NCBI GenBank assembly: GCA_030840415.1
Contig: JAVEEO010000012.1
Span: 1-11,823, forward strand
Length of the DNA: 11,823 nt
Origin: Pseudonocardiales bacterium
GTDB lineage: Bacteria; Actinomycetota; Actinomycetes; Mycobacteriales; Jatrophihabitantaceae
Direction of reading: 5' to 3'
The notes beneath the pieces were generated by a model. That model was not told the origin of the DNA and did not search any database. It saw only the letters and a list, made by a program, of their open reading frames with translations. A program made the translations under genes and the position numbers. Numbering within the stretch: the first letter of the stretch is position 1; every line of letters starts with the position of its first letter. Shown here one piece after another: positions 1 through 6,399 of this stretch.

Positions 1-1
1 C

Positions 2-1750
2 CTTGGCCTCGGACCAGCGCCCGATCACGCTGACCTCGGCCACGAAGCGCACCGAGTCATCCGGCGCCCACCGGGCCGCAGCCTCGGCCAGGCAGTCGGT
101 CAGCAGTCGCTGCACCGTCGGGCCGTCCTCGGCGGGCGCCTGCACCAGCAGCTCGTCGTGCAGGCAGAGCACCACCCGAGCCTGCCGGCTCAGCCCGCGG
201 GCCCGGACCGTGACCGCCCAGGCCTTGAAGAGTTCGGCCGCCGCGCCCTGCACCACCGCGTTGCGTGCATAGCGGCCCCGGCTGGCGTGGTTGGCCCGCT
301 CCTGCTCGACGTCCAGGTCGGCCGGCGTCGGCCACATCCGCACCAGCCGTCCGCCGTAGGTGCGCACCGCGCGGCCGGCGCGTCCGGATTCGTAGGCGTC
401 GCGCAGGTAGCGCATCGCCACCGGGTAGGCGGCCTCCATGTTCTGCAGCGCCTGGCCGGCCGCTCCGGAGGTCTGGCCGTACATCGCGGCCAGCACCGCG
501 ATCTTGGCGGTCGGCCGGTCGACGCCCAGCCGGCTGGCCACCGGTGCGTACAGGTCGTCGTCCTGGGTGGCCCGAGCCAGCGCCGGGTCGCCGGAAACCG
601 CGGCCAGCACCCGCGGTTCGATCTGGCCGAGGTCGGCCCGGACGAAGACCTGCCCGGCGGGCGCGGCCACCGCCGGGCGCAGGTCGGCCGGCAGGTTGTG
701 CAGCCCGGCCTGCGCGGTCATCCGCCCGGCGGCCCCGTCCGAGCCGCTCCACGCGCCGCGCAACCGGGCATCCGGGCCGACATTGCGAGCCAGCCAGTCG
801 TAGCCGAAGGTGGTGGCGATCCGCTCGGCCTTGCGCCAGGCCAGCAGCGCCTCGACCACCGGATGGGCACCGACGAAGCGCTCCAGCCGCCAGGACCGGG
901 TATCCGGGACGTCGATGCCGACCCGGGCCAGCATGGTGCGGACCTGTGCCGGGTTGCGCAGGTCGACGCCGTCGGGGCTGGGCAGCAGCCGCAGCACGGT
1001 GGCGTCCCGGCGCTGGCGCAGCACGCCGGCGTCGGCGGCATCGCGCGGCCGGGGGCCGACGAACGAGGCGATGATCTCCTGGGCCCGGGCCAGGTCGATC
1101 GGCAGGCCGTCGACGGTGAGCTCGGCGCACAGCAGTTCCGCGGCCGATTCCGAGCGCGCGGTGGCCAGCACGTTCCCGGCCGCCGGGGCCGCGTCCAGCC
1201 GCTGCTGCTGCAGCGCGCGGGCCCGCAGCGCCGTCTGGGCCCAGCGGGCCAGCCGGTGCGGGTCGCGGGCCCAGCCGCCGCCGGCCCATTCCGGGCGCAG
1301 ATGCCGATCCGGACGTACCGGCACCTCGGGGTCGGTGCCCTCGTCACCGGCGTCGCCGAACAGGTCCAGCTGTCCGGTGCCTGGCATCGAGGCCGGGTCC
1401 AGGTCATGCAGCGCGGCCCAGATCAGCGCCGGATCGCTGCTCCAGCCACCGAAGATCAGCCGGTGCACCGCAACCAGGTCCCAGCAGGTCGCTACCCGAA
1501 CACCCTTGCGGGTGAGGGCGATCGGCGTCTGCTGGGACCACCACACCCAGCGCGGCCGGAACTCGGACTCCAACCGGGCCACCACGGCGGCGGGCTCCGG
1601 CGTCGGCACCGCCCAGTGCCGGCCGCCCGGTTCGGCGAGCCCCAGGCCGCGCTCGGGTGCCAGGCTCAGCGCGAGGTAGCCGCCCCGGACCAGCCCGGCT
1701 AGTCGCAGCCCGGCCACCAACTCGTCGGCGACCTCGACCTGGTGCGGCAC
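2..1750 (-). CDS. Family-A DNA polymerase (actinobacterial 'bifunctional 3'-5' exonuclease/DNA polymerase'), 3' end outside window
   Basis: This is a template-directed DNA polymerase of the Pol I family without a 5' nuclease domain. 583 codons are visible and the frame is still open at the left edge; it ends in a typical Pol I C-terminal strand (WSEAK), so only a few residues are probably missing. Polymerase motifs are intact: motif A with D373 (ADLGQIEPR), motif B with R412, K416 and Y424-G425 (AKIAVLAAMYG), and motif C H531-D532-E533 (LHDELLVQ). The first ~120 residues align in layout with a DEDD exonuclease fold (CWDLVAVHRL near 89-98 resembles the DTMLAAYLL region), but I cannot find the expected D-x-E and N-x3-D residues, so proofreading is doubtful. 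The GTG start at 1750 is the first start after an in-frame TGA at 1763-1765, and AGGA lies 7 bases before it. It is 65 bases downstream of the methyltransferase on the same strand. The real frame was read by reverse-complement translation; long ORFs in the other frames here are shadows. Confidence 0.93.
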   Translation of the reverse strand, partial: MPHQVEVADELVAGLRLAGLVRGGYLALSLAPERGLGLAEPGGRHWAVPTPEPAAVVARLESEFRPRWVWWSQQTPIALTRKGVRVATCWDLVAVHRLIFGGWSSDPALIWAALHDLDPASMPGTGQLDLFGDAGDEGTDPEVPVRPDRHLRPEWAGGGWARDPHRLARWAQTALRARALQQQRLDAAPAAGNVLATARSESAAELLCAELTVDGLPIDLARAQEIIASFVGPRPRDAADAGVLRQRRDATVLRLLPSPDGVDLRNPAQVRTMLARVGIDVPDTRSWRLERFVGAHPVVEALLAWRKAERIATTFGYDWLARNVGPDARLRGAWSGSDGAAGRMTAQAGLHNLPADLRPAVAAPAGQVFVRADLGQIEPRVLAAVSGDPALARATQDDDLYAPVASRLGVDRPTAKIAVLAAMYGQTSGAAGQALQNMEAAYPVAMRYLRDAYESGRAGRAVRTYGGRLVRMWPTPADLDVEQERANHASRGRYARNAVVQGAAAELFKAWAVTVRARGLSRQARVVLCLHDELLVQAPAEDGPTVQRLLTDCLAEAAARWAPDDSVRFVAEVSVIGRWSEAK

Positions 1751-1815
1751 CGGTTCATCCTGTCAAAGCCGCCGGCCGTCGCGGTAACCCCGATCCTTGC
1801 GCCGTCCGGAGCCGG

Positions 1816-2499
1816 CTACTTGCGGCCGGTGACGACGATGCGCTGGCGCTCGCCGGACAGCGGCTTGTCGAAGGTGAAGACCGTGCTGGTCACGTCGCGG
1901 AACCCGCACTCGGAGACCTGGCTGCGCATATAGGGCTCGGAAAGGAACCAGTAGGCGAGGTCCGGGTGCTTCTCCACCTCGGCATCGCCGGCCCACGGCG
2001 GGTCGTTGGACACCACCACCAGGCCGTCCTCGGGCAGCCAGGACTCGAAGCGCCGCAGGATGACCTGCAGGCCGGTGTCGGCGTCATAGAGGTGGCCCAG
2101 GCTGCCGTCGGCGTAGATCACGGTCCACGGCTCCGACGGTGGGTTCCAGTTGAGGGCATCCGCGCACACCGCGTCCAGGCCCTTGGCCCTGGCCAACTCG
2201 ACGGCCGGCTCCATGGCGTCCACGGCCAGGACCCGGACGCCGTCGGCGGCGATGGCGGCCTCGACCATGCCGTTGCCGCACCCGATGCTGAGCAGCCGCG
2301 GATCGGTGCTGCCGGCGAGCAGGCCGCGGAGCAGGTCGGTGATCGACTGCCGGTAGGACTGGCTGGAGGTGGCCGGGGTGGTCACGTTCCCGCGGCCGCC
2401 GCCCTGCTCCCAGATGTGGTAGATACTGGGTTGATCGCCGTTTTCCTCGCTGAGCACGTAGTATTCGCGAACCGCGCGTACCTGCTCGGTGTCAGCCAT
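1816..2499 (-). CDS. Class I SAM-dependent methyltransferase, substrate unknown
   Basis: 227-residue soluble protein with a Rossmann-type methyltransferase fold. Motif I is LLSIGCGNGMVE (residues 69-80). The acidic residue after strand 2 is D94 (VLAVDAME), an acidic residue near D114 (VCADAL) would contact adenine, and the motif IV region is YADGSLGHL (129-137). The 50-residue N-terminal extension contains SIYHIWEQGG, which I do not recognise and which could cap the substrate site. The ATG at 2499 is chosen because a strong AGGAGG lies 8 bases upstream; the same frame is open further upstream to 2829, but that overlaps the epimerase promoter and gene. A NDPPW string at 165-169 follows strand 5, not strand 4, so it is not evidence of adenine-N6 methylation. 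Candidate substrates (small molecule, lipid or protein) cannot be told apart. The polymerase gene follows 65 bases downstream and may be co-transcribed. Confidence 0.9.
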   Translation of the reverse strand: MADTEQVRAVREYYVLSEENGDQPSIYHIWEQGGGRGNVTTPATSSQSYRQSITDLLRGLLAGSTDPRLLSIGCGNGMVEAAIAADGVRVLAVDAMEPAVELARAKGLDAVCADALNWNPPSEPWTVIYADGSLGHLYDADTGLQVILRRFESWLPEDGLVVVSNDPPWAGDAEVEKHPDLAYWFLSEPYMRSQVSECGFRDVTSTVFTFDKPLSGERQRIVVTGRK

Positions 2500-2610
2500 C
2501 GGCCCACCCTCCTCTGTTGAGCGTGCGGGAGCTGAGTTTAGTTCGGCGACGGTGCCGGCGCTGGGCAACTGCGCAATGCGCCGGACCGGCCGTTCAGTAG
2601 GTTGAGATCC
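2500..2610. promoter_or_regulatory. Divergent promoter region between methyltransferase and aldose epimerase
   Basis: This 111-base gap serves two divergent genes. On the minus strand, TAAACT (2535-2540) fits a TANNNT -10 box and would give a leader of about 28 bases that carries the AGGAGG ribosome site of the methyltransferase. On the plus strand, TAGGTT (2598-2603) is 7 bases before the epimerase ATG. I see no convincing -35 hexamer for either. The assignments rest on pattern only. Confidence 0.45.
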
Positions 2611-2611
2611 A
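2598..2611 (+). promoter_or_regulatory. Candidate leaderless -10 element for aldose epimerase
   Basis: TAGGTT (2598-2603) matches TANNNT and is followed by exactly 7 bases and then ATG, the geometry expected when transcription starts at the start codon. The same arrangement recurs before the genes at 5641 and 8087. Confidence 0.45.
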
Positions 2612-3525
2612 TGACAGTCAACGGCCAGCGATGGAATCTCGAACACGGCGACCAGCGGGCCTCGGTCGTCCAACGTGGTGGCGCGCTGCAGAGCTATTTG
2701 GTCGCGGACGTTGAAATCGTGGACGGTTTTGCCGATGACGAGCGGCCACCGGCCTTCAACGGCGCGGTGCTGGCTCCGTGGCCCAACCGGATCCGCGACG
2801 GCCGGTGGAGCTGGCGCGGTCGCGGCCACCAGCTACCGGTCACCGAACCGGGTACCGGCTCGGCGCTGCACGGGCTGGTCAGCGATGCGTGGTGGCAGCG
2901 CGAGTCGGTGTCTCCCGACGCGGTCACGCTCGGCGTCGCGGTCGAGCGCACTGCCGGCTTTCCCTTTCCGCTGCGGCTGAGCGTGACCTGGTCGCTGTCC
3001 GACGAGGGCCTGAGCTGCCGGCTCGGCGCGCTGAACACTGGGGCCGAGGCCGCCCCGTTCGGGGTCGCCACCCATCCGTTCTTCCGGCTGCCCGGTGCCC
3101 GAGTGGACGACCTGCTGCTGCGGTTGCCGGCCGGGCAGTGGCTGGAGACCGACGCCAACCTGTTGCCGGTGGCGCTGCGGCCGGCGGCCGGAACGGACCG
3201 CGACTTCACCGAATTCCGTTCGTTGCGCGGCGCCCGGCTGGACACGGCCTTCACGGCGGTCAGCCCGGACTTCGACGGCATCAGCACCGCGGTGCTGTCC
3301 GCGGAGGGGTCGGCCGTGACGATCTGGGCCGAGCCGGACTTCACCTGGTGGCAGGTCTACACCTCGGACTACTTCGAGCCCGGCTCGGATCGTTTTCGCC
3401 GCAGCCTCGCGGTGGAGGCGATGACCTGCGGCCCGGACGCCTTCAACTCACGAGCGGACCTGATCGTGCTCGAACCGGGGATCGCGTGGTCTGCCGCCTG
3501 GGGCGTCCGGGTGCAACTCGGCTGA
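2611..3525 (+). CDS. Aldose 1-epimerase family protein (galactose mutarotase-like)
   Basis: 304-residue enzyme of the beta-sandwich mutarotase superfamily, which interconverts alpha and beta anomers of aldoses in the cytoplasm. Visible family landmarks are NGAVLAPWPNRIRDG (R60), ALHGLV (H87), ATHPFFRLPG (H155, the expected general acid), LDTAFT (D211) and AVEAMTCGPDAFN (E269, the expected general base). This pattern is closest to the YihR-like branch of aldose epimerases; the sugar cannot be deduced. No signal peptide is seen. I prefer ATG 2611 to the in-frame TTG at 2602 because TTG lies inside a good TAGGTT -10 element that would make ATG 2611 a leaderless start; AGG at 2599-2601 could alternatively act as a weak ribosome site with a 9-base spacer. 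It is divergent from the methyltransferase and followed by hairpins at 3526-3558. Confidence 0.92.
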   Translation: MTVNGQRWNLEHGDQRASVVQRGGALQSYLVADVEIVDGFADDERPPAFNGAVLAPWPNRIRDGRWSWRGRGHQLPVTEPGTGSALHGLVSDAWWQRESVSPDAVTLGVAVERTAGFPFPLRLSVTWSLSDEGLSCRLGALNTGAEAAPFGVATHPFFRLPGARVDDLLLRLPAGQWLETDANLLPVALRPAAGTDRDFTEFRSLRGARLDTAFTAVSPDFDGISTAVLSAEGSAVTIWAEPDFTWWQVYTSDYFEPGSDRFRRSLAVEAMTCGPDAFNSRADLIVLEPGIAWSAAWGVRVQLG

Positions 3526-3558
3526 GCCGGCCCCGTGCCGGCCGGATCGGCTGCCGAT
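3526..3558 (+). terminator. Tandem hairpins after aldose epimerase (possible terminator)
   Basis: Immediately after the TGA, GCCGGC (3526-3531) pairs with GCCGGC (3537-3542) around a 5-base loop, and ATCGG (3546-3550) pairs with CCGAT (3554-3558) around a 3-base loop. There is no T tract beyond TT, so this would be a GC-rich terminator without uridines, common in actinobacteria, or merely a structured spacer. Confidence 0.35.
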
Positions 3559-3570
3559 TCGTGGTGGAGG

Positions 3571-3599
3571 TTGGGGCTGGCCGGTCGCTGGCATAGCGT
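3571..3599 (+). promoter_or_regulatory. Candidate sigma-70-type promoter for the thioredoxin-domain gene
   Basis: TTGGGG (3571-3576) and TAGCGT (3594-3599) are separated by exactly 17 bases. Transcription would begin near 3606, giving a leader of about 36 bases that includes GAGGA (3633-3637) before the ATG at 3642. The -35 keeps only the TTG of the consensus. Confidence 0.45.
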
Positions 3600-3641
3600 G
3601 GGGCGGGCGCAACCCGAACCACCGCTCAGAATGAGGACCGA

Positions 3642-5630
3642 ATGCCGAACCGCCTCGCCGACGCCACCAGCCCGTACCTGGCCCAGCACGCCGACAACCC
3701 GGTCGACTGGTGGCCCTGGTGCGAGGAGGCCTTCGCCGAGGCGCGCCGTCGCAATGTCCCGGTCCTGCTGAGCGTGGGTTACGCAGCCTGCCACTGGTGC
3801 CATGTGATGGCGCACGAGTCCTTCTCCGACGCCGGGGTGGCGGCGGTACTCAACGACCGGTTCGTGGCGATTAAGGGCGATCGGGAGGAACGGCCCGACA
3901 TCGACGCCATCTACATGGCCGCGACCACCGCGATGACCGGCCACGGCGGCTGGCCGATGACCTGCCTGCTCACCCCGTCCGGCGAGCCGTTCTTCTGCGG
4001 AACCTACTTCCCCAAGGACGGATTCCTCCGGCTGCTCGACGCCGTGACCCAGGCCTGGACCGAGCGACAGGACGAGGTGCTGGCCACCAGCGGCCGCATC
4101 GTGCAGGCACTGCAGACAGCCCTGGCGGCCGGGCAGCCCCAGGCGCTGGGGACGGACGAGCTGGCGCAGGTGGTGTCCCGGCTGGGCCAGCACTTCGACC
4201 GGTCCCGCGGCGGCTACGGTGCCGCCCCGAAGTTTCCGCCGTCGATGGTGCTGGAGTTTCTGCTGCGCCACCATGGCAGAACCGGTTCGTCCCAGGCGCT
4301 GGACCAGGTGGTTCGAACCTGCGAGGCGATGGCGCGCGGCGGCATCTACGACCAGCTGGCCGGCGGCTTCGCCCGCTACTCCGTGGATGCCGACTGGATC
4401 GTGCCGCACTTCGAGAAGATGCTCTACGACAATGCCCAGTTGCTGCGGGTGTACCTGCACCTGTGGCGGGCCACCCGGTCCCCGCTGGCCGAGCGGATAG
4501 CGCATGAGACGGCGCAGTTCCTGCTGCGCGACCTGCGCACTCCGGAGGGGGTGTTCGCCTCCGCGCTGGATGCCGACACCGACGGCGTCGAGGGACTGAC
4601 CTACGCCTGGACGCCGGAGCAGCTGACCGAGGTGCTCGGCGAAGCCGACGCCGCCACGGCCGCCAGCCTGCTCGGCGTCACCGCCCAGGGCAGCTTCGAA
4701 CTGGGTAGTTCCACGCTGCAGCTACGCACCGATCCGCGTGATCGCCGGTGGTGGGCCGGGGTCCGCAACCGGTTGCTGGCCGCCCGCAACAAGCGCCCGC
4801 AACCGGCTCGGGACGACAAGGCGATCACTGCCTGGAACGGCCTGGCGATCGCCGCGCTGGCCGAGGCGGGCGTGCTACTGGAACGGGTGGAATACCTCGC
4901 TGCCGCGCAGGAGTGCGCCGACTTCCTGCTGAGCCGGCACCTGGTCGGGGACCGGTTGCACCGTTCGTCGCGCGACGGTTCGATCAGCGCCGCGATGGGG
5001 GTGGCCGAGGACTACGGCGACCTGGCCGAGGGCTTGCTGGCACTGCACCAGGCCAGCGCCGACCCGCGCTGGCTGACCTCGGCCGGACAATTGCTGGAGG
5101 TGGCGCTGACTCGGTTCGCCGACGGCACCGGTGGATTCTTCGACACCGCCGACGATGCCGAAGCGCTGTTCAGCCGGCCGCGGGACGCCTCCGACAACGC
5201 GGCGCCGTCCGGCCAGTCCGCCCTGGCCGGCGCGCTGCTGAGTTACGCGGCTCTCACCGGCTCGACCCGGCACCGCGAGGCGGCCGAATCTGCCCTGGCC
5301 GCCGCCGGTGAGCTGGCAGTGCGTGAGCCTCGATTCGCCGGCTGGACGCTGGCGGTTGCCGAGGCGGCCTGCGCCGGACCACTGCAGGTCGCGATCGTCG
5401 GAGCCGGGCCGCTGGCGCACAGCCTGGTGCGTGCCGCCCGCGCCAGCACCTCACCCGGGCTGGTACTGGCCTTCGGGAAGCCGGACGCGCCGGGCCTGCC
5501 GCTGCTGGCCAACCGGCCGTTGGTGGCCGGCGAGGCGGCGGCCTATGTCTGTCGCGGGTTCGTGTGCGAGCGCCCGGCAACGACGGTGGCCGACCTGCTG
5601 GCGGCGCTGGGCTCGGCCGCGCCCGGCTAG
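3642..5630 (+). CDS. Thioredoxin-domain protein of the YyaL/SSP411 (DUF255) family
   Basis: 662 residues, the usual full length for this conserved but poorly understood family (bacterial YyaL, animal SPATA20). Residues 1 to about 160 form the thioredoxin-like domain: NPVDWWPW at 19-26, then the redox motif C50-H-W-C53 within [26 protein letters not shown] at 78-88 and GGWPMT at 102-107. The rest resembles an (alpha/alpha)6 barrel of the N-acylglucosamine 2-epimerase type, with [42 protein letters not shown] and [16 protein letters not shown] as recognisable blocks. Both cysteines are present, so redox activity is possible, but no reaction is established for the family. There is no signal peptide. 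The ATG at 3642 has GAGGA 4 bases upstream. Its TAG stop also forms the first bases of the -10 element proposed for the next gene. Confidence 0.95.
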   Translation: MPNRLADATSPYLAQHADNPVDWWPWCEEAFAEARRRNVPVLLSVGYAACHWCHVMAHESFSDAGVAAVLNDRFVAIKGDREERPDIDAIYMAATTAMTGHGGWPMTCLLTPSGEPFFCGTYFPKDGFLRLLDAVTQAWTERQDEVLATSGRIVQALQTALAAGQPQALGTDELAQVVSRLGQHFDRSRGGYGAAPKFPPSMVLEFLLRHHGRTGSSQALDQVVRTCEAMARGGIYDQLAGGFARYSVDADWIVPHFEKMLYDNAQLLRVYLHLWRATRSPLAERIAHETAQFLLRDLRTPEGVFASALDADTDGVEGLTYAWTPEQLTEVLGEADAATAASLLGVTAQGSFELGSSTLQLRTDPRDRRWWAGVRNRLLAARNKRPQPARDDKAITAWNGLAIAALAEAGVLLERVEYLAAAQECADFLLSRHLVGDRLHRSSRDGSISAAMGVAEDYGDLAEGLLALHQASADPRWLTSAGQLLEVALTRFADGTGGFFDTADDAEALFSRPRDASDNAAPSGQSALAGALLSYAALTGSTRHREAAESALAAAGELAVREPRFAGWTLAVAEAACAGPLQVAIVGAGPLAHSLVRAARASTSPGLVLAFGKPDAPGLPLLANRPLVAGEAAAYVCRGFVCERPATTVADLLAALGSAAPG

Positions 5631-5641
5631 CCTGTTCCTCA
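5628..5641 (+). promoter_or_regulatory. Candidate leaderless -10 element overlapping the preceding stop codon
   Basis: TAGCCT (5628-5633) fits TANNNT; its first three bases are the TAG stop of the preceding gene. Seven bases later is the ATG at 5641. No ribosome-binding sequence lies between the two genes, which fits a leaderless start better than translation from a shared message. Confidence 0.45.
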
Positions 5642-5982
5642 TGATGAGAACTCAGCCGCCGGGCTTCCGGTGGCTGGTCGGTGGGTTCGCCCTGATCGCC
5701 GCGGTCGCGTTCGGGGTGCGCTACCACTCCTCCGGTGACCGGGCCGAACTGGTGCTGGGCGCGCTCTGCCTGGTGGCAGCCGGCTACTGGTTGATCTTCG
5801 ATCGGGAGCCGGCCGGCGACGATCCGCCGCTGGACGGCTTCGAGCGAGACAACTTCGAACGGGACCACTCGGAGCGAGACAACTTCGAGCGGGACGACTT
5901 GGAGCGAGACAACTTCGAGCGGGACGGTTTGGACCGGGACGACTTGGACCGGGACGACTTCGAGTCCGACCGGCGCGGCTGA
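5641..5982 (+). CDS. Small two-helix membrane protein with nine tandem xxERD-like pentapeptides
   Basis: 113-residue protein I cannot assign to a named family. Residues about 11-26 (WLVGGFALIAAVAFGV) and 35-53 (AELVLGALCLVAAGYWLIF) are likely membrane helices joined by a short loop (RYHSSGDR). After DREPAGDDPPLD, residues 66-110 consist of nine 5-residue units of the form [G/N/H/D]-[F/L/S]-[E/D]-R-D; the last is DFESD. The protein ends RRG. The tail is highly charged and polar and probably cytosolic. The repeat keeps a large hydrophobic residue every fifth position, recalling pentapeptide-repeat proteins, but the position usually filled by Ala or Ser is Asp, so a disordered or charged spacer is at least as likely. 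ATG 5641 is followed at once by ATG 5644. Frame-consistent repeats and stop placement support expression; the function is unknown. Confidence 0.68.
   Translation: MMRTQPPGFRWLVGGFALIAAVAFGVRYHSSGDRAELVLGALCLVAAGYWLIFDREPAGDDPPLDGFERDNFERDHSERDNFERDDLERDNFERDGLDRDDLDRDDFESDRRG
5836..5970 (+). repeat. Nine tandem 15-bp units inside the membrane-protein gene
   Basis: Units start at 5836, 5851, 5866, 5881, 5896, 5911, 5926, 5941 and 5956, with consensus AACTTCGAGCGGGAC. Arginine codons alternate CGA, CGG, CGA, CGG, CGA, CGG through the first six units, showing a 30-bp higher-order unit and growth by duplication of pairs. Units 4 and 6 are identical. All units stay in frame. Confidence 0.92.
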
Positions 5983-6044
5983 GTCCGTCCGGGGCGGCCG
6001 GCAGGTGAGGTCCGGCGGGGAAGTTCGGCACCCACCAGGGGCAT

Positions 6045-6079
6045 AAAAAAAGGGTTGCCCCGCAGGTGCCGGCAATCCC
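6045..6079 (-). terminator. Intrinsic terminator read on the minus strand
   Basis: In minus-strand RNA, GGGATTGCC (from 6079 to 6071) pairs with GGCAACCC (6059 to 6052) with one bulged A and an 11-base loop, and seven uridines follow directly (6051 to 6045). A run of seven T after a GC stem is rare in DNA this GC-rich, so this is a strong terminator call. A second hairpin at 6060-6095 uses overlapping bases. Confidence 0.72.
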
Positions 6080-6095
6080 GTACCGGTACCTGCGG
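6060..6095. repeat. 13-bp inverted repeat competing with the terminator stem
   Basis: CCGCAGGTGCCGG (6060-6072) and CCGGTACCTGCGG (6083-6095) are complementary in 12 of 13 positions around a 10-base loop. In plus-strand RNA the odd pair is a G-U wobble; in minus-strand RNA it is an A-C mismatch. Because bases 6071-6072 and the loop are shared with the terminator stem, the two structures exclude each other. Confidence 0.75.
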
Positions 6096-6115
6096 AGCAT
6101 CCCATGCCCCCGCGC

Positions 6116-6256
6116 TTGTACTGCATCCCCTTGCTGGTACTGCATCCCCTTGCGGTACTGCGTCCCCCGCGGCCCCCGCATTCCCTGTGCTGGTACCGCG
6201 ATCGTGCTGTGGTGCTGGTACTGCTGGTACTGCATCCCCTGAGGTACTGCGTCCCC
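6116..6256. repeat. Imperfect dispersed repeat with core GGTACTGC(A/G)TCCCC
   Basis: The core appears at 6136-6149, 6154-6167, 6226-6239 and 6243-6256, plus a copy with T in the first position at 6117-6130. Partial copies lie at about 6190-6201 and 6215-6225, and further CCCCC blocks follow at 6277-6281 and 6296-6300. Distances between core ends are 19, 18, 72 and 17 bases, so the copies change reading phase and are not evenly spaced. On the minus strand the unit reads GGGGAYGCAGTACC. Confidence 0.8.
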
Positions 6257-6319
6257 CGTGCTTGCCTTGCTGTTTTCCCCCGTACTTTTGTGCTTCCCCC
6301 GTGGTTCAAGTATGGACAT

Positions 6320-6367
6320 CTTACGGAGACCACACAAGGCGCAATTTAGTCACCAGTCGCTTACGGA
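6320..6367. repeat. Direct repeat CTTACGGA, copies 40 bases apart
   Basis: CTTACGGA occurs at 6320-6327 and 6360-6367. The 40-base period is close to four helical turns, as might suit two protein subunits on one face of the DNA. Both copies flank the possible minus-strand promoter of the repeat array. It could be chance. Confidence 0.4.
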
Positions 6368-6379
6368 ACGTGTGCGATC

Positions 6380-6398
6380 CAGGCCCAGTGTGGGCCTG
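6380..6398 (-). terminator. Hairpin two bases after the GH16 stop codon
   Basis: CAGGCCCA (6380-6387) and TGGGCCTG (6391-6398) form a perfect 8-bp stem with a 3-base loop. No T tract follows, so it is a GC-rich terminator or message-stabilising hairpin. Confidence 0.5.
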
Positions 6399-6399
6399 C

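Larger units (their letters stand above)
6045..6308 (-). ncRNA. Candidate minus-strand non-coding RNA across the repeat array
   Basis: A possible minus-strand promoter is TTGTGT (6341-6336) and CATACT (6318-6313) with a 17-base spacer. Transcription would start near 6306-6308 and run through the G-rich repeat units to the T7 terminator at 6045, a transcript of about 260 bases. An alternative is that this is only a long 3' extension of the GH16 message, although that gene has its own hairpin at 6380-6398. The terminator is well supported; the promoter and the existence of a separate RNA are inference. No Rfam family was recognised by eye. Confidence 0.35.
5983..6399. other. 417-base convergent intergenic region without a convincing gene
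   Basis: The region lies between the 3' ends of the membrane-protein gene (+) and the GH16 gene (-). It holds, from left to right, a T7 tract with hairpins on the minus strand (6045-6095), a C-rich imperfect repeat array (about 6116-6300), a less GC-rich stretch (about 6300-6375) with a possible minus-strand promoter and an 8-base direct repeat, and the GH16 terminator hairpin (6380-6398). Bases 5983-6044 show nothing I recognise. Long ORFs cross the region on both strands, but the repeats change phase relative to them, so I do not call a protein. Confidence 0.7.

Noticed and set aside
158..1702. Long plus-strand and alternative minus-strand ORFs opposite the polymerase gene
   Set aside because: They are GC-rich shadow frames; the frame ending at the left edge carries all polymerase motifs and their products resemble no family.
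1990..2004. NDPPW string as sign of a DNA adenine-N6 methyltransferase
   Set aside because: It follows the fifth strand region, whereas the catalytic motif IV position is occupied by YADGSLGHL.
5836..5970. Classical pentapeptide-repeat protein (Qnr/MfpA type)
   Set aside because: The inward position that should be Ala, Ser, Cys or Val is Asp in nearly every unit and only nine units exist; kept only as an alternative.
6116..6300. Possible CRISPR array
   Set aside because: Repeats are only about 14 bases, imperfect, spaced 17-72 bases apart, and there are no cas genes.
6236..6300. G-quadruplex on the minus strand from GGGG/GGGGG runs
   Set aside because: Loops between runs are about 13-19 bases, longer than usual for a stable quadruplex; without folding data I do not claim it.
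5639..6337. A 232-residue minus-strand ORF with repeated GMQYQQ-like peptides across the repeat array
   Set aside because: Repeat copies fall in different phases, GGG codons are unusually frequent, and the frame runs through the T7 terminator and antisense into the membrane-protein gene.
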